Shown piece by piece: positions 26,541 through 35,500 of a stretch of 64,000 nucleotides of DNA (the first letter of the stretch is position 1; each line of letters starts with the position of its first letter). A program made the position numbers and the translations under genes. Under the pieces are notes generated by a model. That model searched no databases, was not told the origin of the DNA, and was given only the letters and a program-made list of their open reading frames with translations. The DNA lies in the NCBI RefSeq assembly GCF_032362555.1, contig NC_083524.1:7488001-7552000 (forward strand), in the 5' to 3' direction. This DNA comes from Amyelois transitella. Lineage: Eukaryota > Arthropoda > Insecta > Lepidoptera > Pyralidae.

Positions 26541-29500
26541 GGTAGACAGAGCCAATAGTCTTGAAAAACTGAATGGCCACGTTCAGCTATTTGGCTTAAT
26601 GATACATACATACATACATATGATCACGTCTATGTCCCTTGCGGGGCAGACAGAGCCAACAGTCTTGAAAAGACTGAATGGCCACGTTCAGCTATTTGGC
26701 GTAATTATACATACATACATACATATGGTCACGTCTATATCCCTTGCGGGGCAGACAGAGCCACCAGTCTTGAAAAGACTGAATGGCCACGTTCAGCTAT
26801 TTGGCTTAATGATAGAATTGACATTCAAATAGTGACAGGTTGCTAGCCCATCGCCTAGAAAAGAATCCCAAGTATTTTTTTTAATTTGTAAGCCTATCCC
26901 TTAGTCGCCTTTTACGACATTCATGGGAAAGAGATGGAGTGGTCCTATTCTTTTTCGTATTCATGCTGGGAACCACACGGCACCTATTATATACATTTAT
27001 ATTAAATTTATTACTAAGAAGTATCAGCTAGAGCGTCTATGGCCGAATCGGTAAGGTGCCCGGTTAAAATGCGTGATGCGCAAAAAGGCACAGGTTCGAA
27101 TTCCATTTTGGCCAATGTACCAATGAGTATTTTCGAAGTTATGTACATTAGTTTTAATACTAACCGATGTTATTGCGGTGAGGGTTAAGATTTTGAGGTA
27201 ACTTGCACATTCAGGCAGCTAATGTGTAACCATGACCCTATATGAGTAAGGTTCCCCTGCAAAAGTTGCGGAGGTCAGATGGGAGTCGCTTCGTGTAAAA
27301 ACCTGACTCACCCAATCCAGGATCCATGGTCAAAGGAATACCCCGGGCTACCCTTCAAAGCGGTGAGGATGCAATCGGGACTGAAGTCGGAAAGAATAAG
27401 ATTACTTAAAAGTATCAGTCACATATTTATTATACCTATAAGTTATCTGTGACTAAAATACTATTTGGGTCACGCTTGGTATGCTGTTCTTAACTTTACG
27501 TACATATGTACATATAATAAGACGAACGTATCTTGATCAAATTAAGGACGTCCTGGTAAACGGTCAGGTCAAAAGTACCCGAAACCGCCGAGCTTGCATG
27601 AAGAGAGTTATGAATGTGGATGAAGCAAAGGATATACTCGTATGCAGAGATCGTGGCAAGTGGAAAGAGGTAGTCTCTGCCTACCCCTCCGGGAAAGAGG
27701 CGTGATTTTATGTATGTATGTACATATAATTACGTTTTCCTTACGGGGACGACAGAGCCAGACAGTCTTAAAAATTAAATTCGATTAATCTTCCTGTTTT
27801 AATGTAAGTATAATAAGGTAATTTGTCATTTAATGTTTCAGACAAGACGACTCAACCGGACAAAATTTTAGTGGACGAGTCGGCTTGCAAAGGCCTTGGC
27901 ACGGATAGAAGGAAATGTCATATGCCGCCGTGTGAGGTGAGATTATAAACATAACTTCATGGAAAATACTCTTTTTGCTACAGTACATTTTACATGCTAT
28001 TTACACAAGGGTTGTAAGATTATAAGAAATTTACTTCTTTTAGGCCACGTTCAGCTGTTTGGCTTGATGAAATAGAATTGAGATTCAAATAGTGACAGGT
28101 TGCTAGCCTATCGCCTAAAAGAAGAATCCCAAATCAGGCTTTTTAAGACTGTTTGCTCTGTCAACCCCGCAAGGGATGTATACGGGAATATATGTGTGAA
28201 TGTATGTATGTATTTCAAATAAAACTATGGACTATTTAATACATTCGTTATTCAGTATATGACACTTATAACAATTGTAAGTAATTATGCAAGGATATAG
28301 ACGTTGTGAATAATTTTGGGAATGTTGTGATGTGAAAGAAGATGTAGTTACAGGAATAGAAAAGGGTATGTTAAGATGGTTCGGTCATGTAGAGAGAATT
28401 AATGAAAGCAGGTTGACTAAGCAGATATACAAGGAGAGTGTGGAGGGAAAGGTCGGAGTGGGAAGACCTAGACGAACGTATCTTGATCCAATTAAGGACG
28501 TCCTGGTAAAGGGTCAGGTCAAAAGTACCCGAAACCGCCGAGCTTGCATGAAGAGAGTTATGAATGTGGATGAAGCGAAGGAAGTATGCACAAATCGTGG
28601 CAAGTGGAAAGAGGTGCCGTGTGGTTCCCGGCACGAATACAAAAAAGAATAGGACCACTCCATTTCTTTTCCATGGAAAAGTAGTAAAAGGCGACTAAGG
28701 GATAGGCTTAAAAACTTGGGTTTCATCTTTTAGGCGATGGGCTCGCAACCTGTCACTATTTGAATCTCAATTCTATCATTAAGCCAAATAGCTGAACGTG
28801 GCCATTCAGTCTTTTCGGTACTGTTGGTTCTGTCTACCCCGCAAGGGATATAGACGTTTTTTTTTTTTTTTTTATTTATTATCATTCCAAAAAAAACATC
28901 AATTACAATGGTACACATAATGCATTAGGTTAAAACCACAAAGGTTTGTTGTGTACTAATGCAGTTAAATACATTTCAAAGTTTTGTTGACAGTTACATA
29001 CGTAAGAAAAAATAAAATAAAATAATAATAAACAACGTTACTAAGGTAGTTAGGTATTTAAAACATTTTCATAAAAAATATTTATCCATATTTTCTACAA
29101 AATACTCTTTAAGCTTTCTTTTAATATTTTTTGTTGTAATGTTATCGTTAAGATCACGCGGAAGATCATTCATTAATCTGGGCAACATATAGCGAGTAGT
29201 CCGCTGGCCGTACACATTGTTCGCACACTCCGTTCGCAACCGGTTTTGAGCGACGGCCCGCGTATATACATCGTGTTCGATTTTATTGTGAAATTCTTTA
29301 TTAAAATAGTTTTGTTTTAATAAGCTGTATTTAATATTTATTTGAATAGGAAGTATTTTACAATGTTTGAAGAGACCTAGCTCACTATCCTGGAATTGAT
29401 TTTTAATTTTATTCGAAACAATACATTTTAAAATTTTTGATTGCAATCGGTAGATGTTGTTCAAATGTGTATTAAACGTTCTTCCATAGCTACTAAGACC

Positions 29501-32500
29501 GTAAATGACATGGGATTCTGCCAGAGACTTATACAATAACAGTCTGACTTGATAGGGGATACGTCTTTTTAAGATATTCATACTTGCTAGAAAGTATCTA
29601 AGTTTTTTACAAATGTTATTAATGTGTAGTTTCCAATTTAATTTACTGTCAATAACTAACCCGAGGTATGTATGTGACTCAACTAGTTCAATTTGAGGGC
29701 ATTGGCAGCTATCTGCATCGGGTTTGTGTAGGCACGAGTGGCAATGAGCAGTTAGAGTTGTATTATGTATCTCAGACCTTATATACGGCGACTTAATGTG
29801 CAGTAATTTTGTTTTATCTGCGTTGAGCACGAGACCAGCATCGTGACACCATTTACAAATCGCGTCGAAATCTTCCTGAAGACGCAAATATGCCTCTTGA
29901 AGGTTCTCGTTGCTTACCACCAAACAAGTGTCATCTGCAAACTGGTAACATATGCTACTTTTGACACAGTTATTCATATCATTGACGTACGATAGAAAGT
30001 GCAATGGTCCAGCCACCGATCCCTGTGCTGTACCTTCTGTGACGTACATGGTGGTACTGGTTACATCAGCAATTTTTACTACAAAAGAGCGGTTTTTCAA
30101 ATAGTCTTTGTTCCAGCCTAACAAAGGCCCACGGATACCACACGATTCAAGCTTTTCAATGAGAAGGTCGTGTTCAAGAGTGTCAAATGCGCGTGAAAAA
30201 TCTATAAAAAGAACAAGGATATGTTTTTTTTCATTCATACGTGCGTTAACTTCATCTGTGAACTTCGAGATAATATCCTGTGTGCCCTTACTTTGTTGAA
30301 AACCATATTGGTTTTTATATATAACATCATTATTGATGTAGTATTTGTGTATTTGTTGACAAATATACTTTTCAACAATTTTATCAATGCTTGAAAGAAG
30401 CGTAATTTGCCGATAATTGCCGTAATTATTTGATTTCCCTTTTTTTCTTATTGGTCTTACACATCCTTTTTTGAGTTCATCTGGATATATCCCCGTTACA
30501 ACACTTTGATTGACTAAGTTAGCTATTGCCACTGATGCTCCCGACTTAACAATTTTTATGTCCGACACACTAACGTTATCAAGCCCTGGAGCTTTGTTGG
30601 AATTTAGATTTTTTATAATATCACAAATATTTTCTGCTGTAGCTTTCTTATAGAGAATACTAGTATCACGAGGGATCAAATACGTATGTTTATCTAGCAA
30701 TTTTGTCTGACAATTTGTTGAGGATGTCTTTAATGACTTATTGAACTCCCTAGCAAAGTTATTAGACATATCTGATATCGAGATACCTTGAGAATGAAAA
30801 GCATTCAGCACTACTTCATCAACAGAATTTTTAATTCGGCCCAGCATCTGATTAATGATCTGATAAACTTTTTTAATATTCCTAAAATTATCTTTAATTT
30901 TGTTCATATAATACGAATTTCTATTGTGCTCGAGAACTTTGTGAACTTTATTGCGTATTTTATTATATTCTATTCGTTTTGCAATATCACGTGGGTTAAC
31001 CACGTGACCATATGTATGTATGTATGTAAGTAATTATGCAAGGATATAGACGTGACCATATGTATGTATCACAGGAGGATTCCGCCCCCAGCTGGTCGGC
31101 GTGGTCGCGCTGGTCGGCGTGCAGCGCGACGTGCGGCGCGGCTGCGCAGGCGCGTCACCGCCGCTGTCGGCGCCGCGCCTGCCGCGGGGACAACGTGCAG
31201 GTCATTGTTAAGACAGGATCCACCACAGTGGAAGCGGCCGCCGCGTCGGGAAAAGCGAAGAGGCGATATAGGGACAACACATATCACATCTCATCTCCTC
31301 CTACCTGCTGCGGAGACAACGTGCAGGTTATTGTTAAGACAGGTTCCACCACAGTGGAAGCGGCCGCCGCGTTGGGATGTGAGCGAGGGCAGCTCATGCT
31401 CCTGGCAACGAAGCGGTAGGCGATGGCACCGTGTGGTTTTAGTTGGATCAAGCCCCACATAACCCGTCCGGCTTACCGAGGCGCTTAGGCAATGGTCTTT
31501 CTACAGGTTAAAAAATAGGTTTCACCAAAGCGGAGAGGAGATATGGAGACAAGACTTATCACATATCATCTCACCTGCCGCAGAGACAACGTGCAGGTTA
31601 TACTGTCACTTTCTCTCGTAAATTGAGTTAACGTTATCATCATATCAGCCCGTTACGTCCACTGCGAAACATAGGACTCCCCAAATGATTTTCACCTCGC
31701 TCTATTGAAAGCAAACTTCATCCACAACAAACTTTAAATATATAATTTCCTTGGAGTTTGCGAAAAAATTGTATTTTTTTTTGTAGGTGGCGCAAAATTT
31801 CCCTAGTTCCAAACAAAGATGTGACCATGAATTATTAATTTATTTATTTACTTATCAAATTCCCTTTAATGCTGCAACAAAAAATACACCACCTTTTTCA
31901 TAAATTTGCTTTTGAAGTATATATTATTGTTATAATTATAAGATGGAACAATAAATTGTAAATGTTTCCTCGACTTTTTGTTTCAGATACGGAAATGCCC
32001 TGGTTTGCCGAAGTGTGGAGATTTTAATTCTTCAGAAAATGATGTCTATAATAATATTGAAGATACCATTCCTTCAGTAAGTACTGCAGTAGTGTTCTTA
32101 TAAAAATAGTCACTTAAAAATGTAATTACGTAATTATACCAGGGCATTTTATTTTGGATATTTTAAATTTTATAAAATAAATTTACGACTTCTAGGGGTT
32201 CTTCTTCCTCCTGGCTTTAGTCCCGGTTGTATCCTCACCACTCCAGAGAAGAGCCTTACTTTTTTTTTTGTGTCTCAGTGCCGTGTAGTTTCCGGGACCA
32301 ATACCAAAAAGAATAGGACCACTCCATCTCTTTCTCATGGATGTCGCAAAAGGCGACTAAGGGATAGACTTACAAACTTGGGATTATTTTTTTTGGCGAT
32401 GGACTAGCAACCTGTCACTATTTGAATCTCAATTAGCCATAATTTAGCCAAACAGCTGAACGTGGCCTATCAATCTTTTCAAGACTGTTGGCTCTGTCTA

Positions 32501-35500
32501 CACCAAAAGGGATTTAGACGTGACCATATGTATGTATGTAGTTCTTTCTTACTTTTTCTATTTTTATATCAGGATCCGTATGTACCGGAAGCCACGTTCG
32601 AAGTGCAGCCGGAAGTGGTGGGGGTGCCCAGCTATAATGACGTAGAAGAATTTCGCGACAACAGTTTTATATACAGCGAACGCGAGTGTAAGTACCTATA
32701 TAATCTTCTGAAAATTCTTCCTAAGCATATATTTACGTCATTTCTATGGTCATCTCCCACTGATAGCTGTGTGGCGACATCTCTACACCATAAGCCACAA
32801 AATCATCAACCAAAAACAGCGAAAAGTCTAAATCGCGCAAGCAAAGATTTCACGGATTGGAGCATATATACAATCTCCGACACAACAGCGTCGGAGCCGC
32901 GGTTCCCCAGGCAAGACCTGTAAGACGGTTCCTGGCGGAAGATCTTCCCTTTGGTGGCGGTCGGGCCAAATCATCGCTCCAGCTACACCTATGGACAATA
33001 TACTTACGCCATGTATTTTTTTTTATTTAACTTGTGCAAATAAGTTTTTTTATTTGCACATTTGGATTTTTTTACTATGGCTTAGAAAAAGATTTTTTTT
33101 TTCAATAGTGCAAGGATCTAGGCTAAAGGCGACATTTTCCATAAATTCGTGACCAAAGATTACATTTATTTTCAGGATACCTCTAAGTTATAGCACCGAT
33201 TCCATATAATTTTATTCTTTCAGATTCTAACCCCCGACCGCTCTACTACGACGTGAACGTGACTGAGAACCTGGACCACAGCGAGCGAGGGCCATGCGAC
33301 CCTGGGTACGTGTACAATAGCACTGCCAACTCCTGCGACGGTAAGTATTTATGAACTACTAATCTTTTGACTTTTGAAAACAGCTGAACGTGGCCTATCG
33401 GTTTGTTCAAGACTGTTGGCTCTGTTTTCTCCGCAAGGGATACAAACGTAATTGTATGTATGTACTAATATTTTGATCTTTCACAATCGAACAAATTTAA
33501 TCACGTCTCTATCCCTTACGGGGTAGAGAGCGCATATGAACGGTTCGACTATATAATTTGTTTCCCTCGGAGAGTTTGAGCAAGAAGAAACGTTTCATTT
33601 TTGAAATATTTGTTAACAGAAAAGTAGTAAGTGAATTCGTGAGAAGATTCAGACTTTTTCACCCGTGGGAATTCCTAGAGAAAAATTTTTATGGTCCTCC
33701 TAAAGATCTATTTCTTGACATATCTCAGTATAATCTCAAGATATTGAAATAAATTTGGGTATATGATTACTTAATAAAAAATCGTTAGAAACAATTACTA
33801 TTACTAACTATTTTCGAAGTCATATACTTTACTTTGACTACTAACCGATGGTCTTACGGTGAGGGAAAACATCGTGAGGAAACTTGTACTTTCAGGCAAT
33901 TGGACTGTGCTATGATCCAATAGGGGTTAGGTTCCCCTGCAAAGGTTGTGGAGGTCAGACGGGAGTCGCTTCTTATAAAAACCTGACTCACCCAATCCAG
34001 GGTCCATGGTCAAGGGCTTACCCCGGGCTCCTCTCCAGTGGTGAGGATGTAACCTGTGTCTATAGCCAGGAGGAGGAAATACACGGCGTAAATTGATTTT
34101 ATAAAATTAACAATATCCTAATAAAATGCCTAGGTACCTATAATTATATTTTTTATTTAATTAGGTTTTTTATGTGAAAATTATTAAATGGAAACGACAG
34201 CAGTAAGTAACTTACCTGTACTTAGAAGAGCAACGTCTGATAATCCATTGGACACTGTTTTAATGAAAAAATATTTGACACATCAACAATTTTCTTCTTG
34301 CTTACCATCAATATGAGATTACAGATTTCAAGAAAACTATATCCACTCAAAAGTTCTAAATTTGAAATACGCGCCTAGACCTAGCTTGTTTATTCATATT
34401 TCGAATTGAGAACTCCCAGTTGGTATACTGCCAACATACTGCTATTATTAAGAAGTTGAAGTATTTTTTTTTATTCGCAGACATAGACGAATGCCCGCTA
34501 GAGACCAACCGATGCCATTCTACACAGACGTGCGTCAACACGGCGGGAGGGTACCGCTGCGGCTGCCCCGCCGGGTACCACGCGCTGTCTGCCGGCAGCC
34601 GCTGTCTGGGTGAGTGGGACTTTTGGTACTAAAATATTTGGTCTGTCCCATTAATTGTAATTATTTTTGTGAAATAACTGAAACCATTTCGATAGTGTCA
34701 CTGTGTCATTAGGACAAATCGTCACACGCCATGGAACAACTTAATGGGACTAGTGGGATGGGTGGACAGAGGTGTTTACAATTGAATGCTTAGGTCTTAT
34801 TGCCTCTCTCTTTCTGTTATTTCGTATAGCCAATAAGATAGAAAGAGAGAAAAGACATGACATGTGGTCTTTGTCAATATTGCTTCTGCCCCCTTTTTGA
34901 TCAACGTTGACAAGGCATACACTGTTTCTTTATATTACTGCGGTTTACTTCAAAGCTAGAAAGAGAAGGAAGATATATTGCCTTTCAAAGTTTACCTGAA
35001 CGTCAAAAGACATTACCCCCTGCCCCCTTAAAAACGAAACGTTTATTAATTTTAAAAAAAGCAACGTTTGTCTTAACTTTTCCTGTTATTCGACTACATC
35101 TAACAACTTTTAATGGTAAGATCTTCGGTAAGATTATTAAAAAATAAAAAAGAGATACTTAGCCGGATGGAAGTAAAAATATTTTTTCAGGACTTCATTT
35201 CGAGTTTAATCTTTCTCCCGTATTTTTTTGTTTTCAGATATAAACGAGTGCATCCAAGACATTCACGGCTGCGAGTTCGCGTGCGTCAACGTGGCGGGAG
35301 GCTACGTGTGCGCGTGTCCCAGGCATCTGAGGCTACACGTGGACAAACACCACTGTGTCGAACGTTAGTATTGTCTGAGATATATATTTTACGACTATCT
35401 CTTACAGGGTAGACAGAGCTGACAGTCTCGAAAAACTGAAATACAATTCAGGCTTCAGCTAATGTATGGAATGGAATTGAGATTCAGGTAGTGACAGTCT

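Noticed and set aside
27029-27115. Possible tRNA gene
   Set aside because: Head of the SINE-C family, continuing into a shared body; not a free tRNA.
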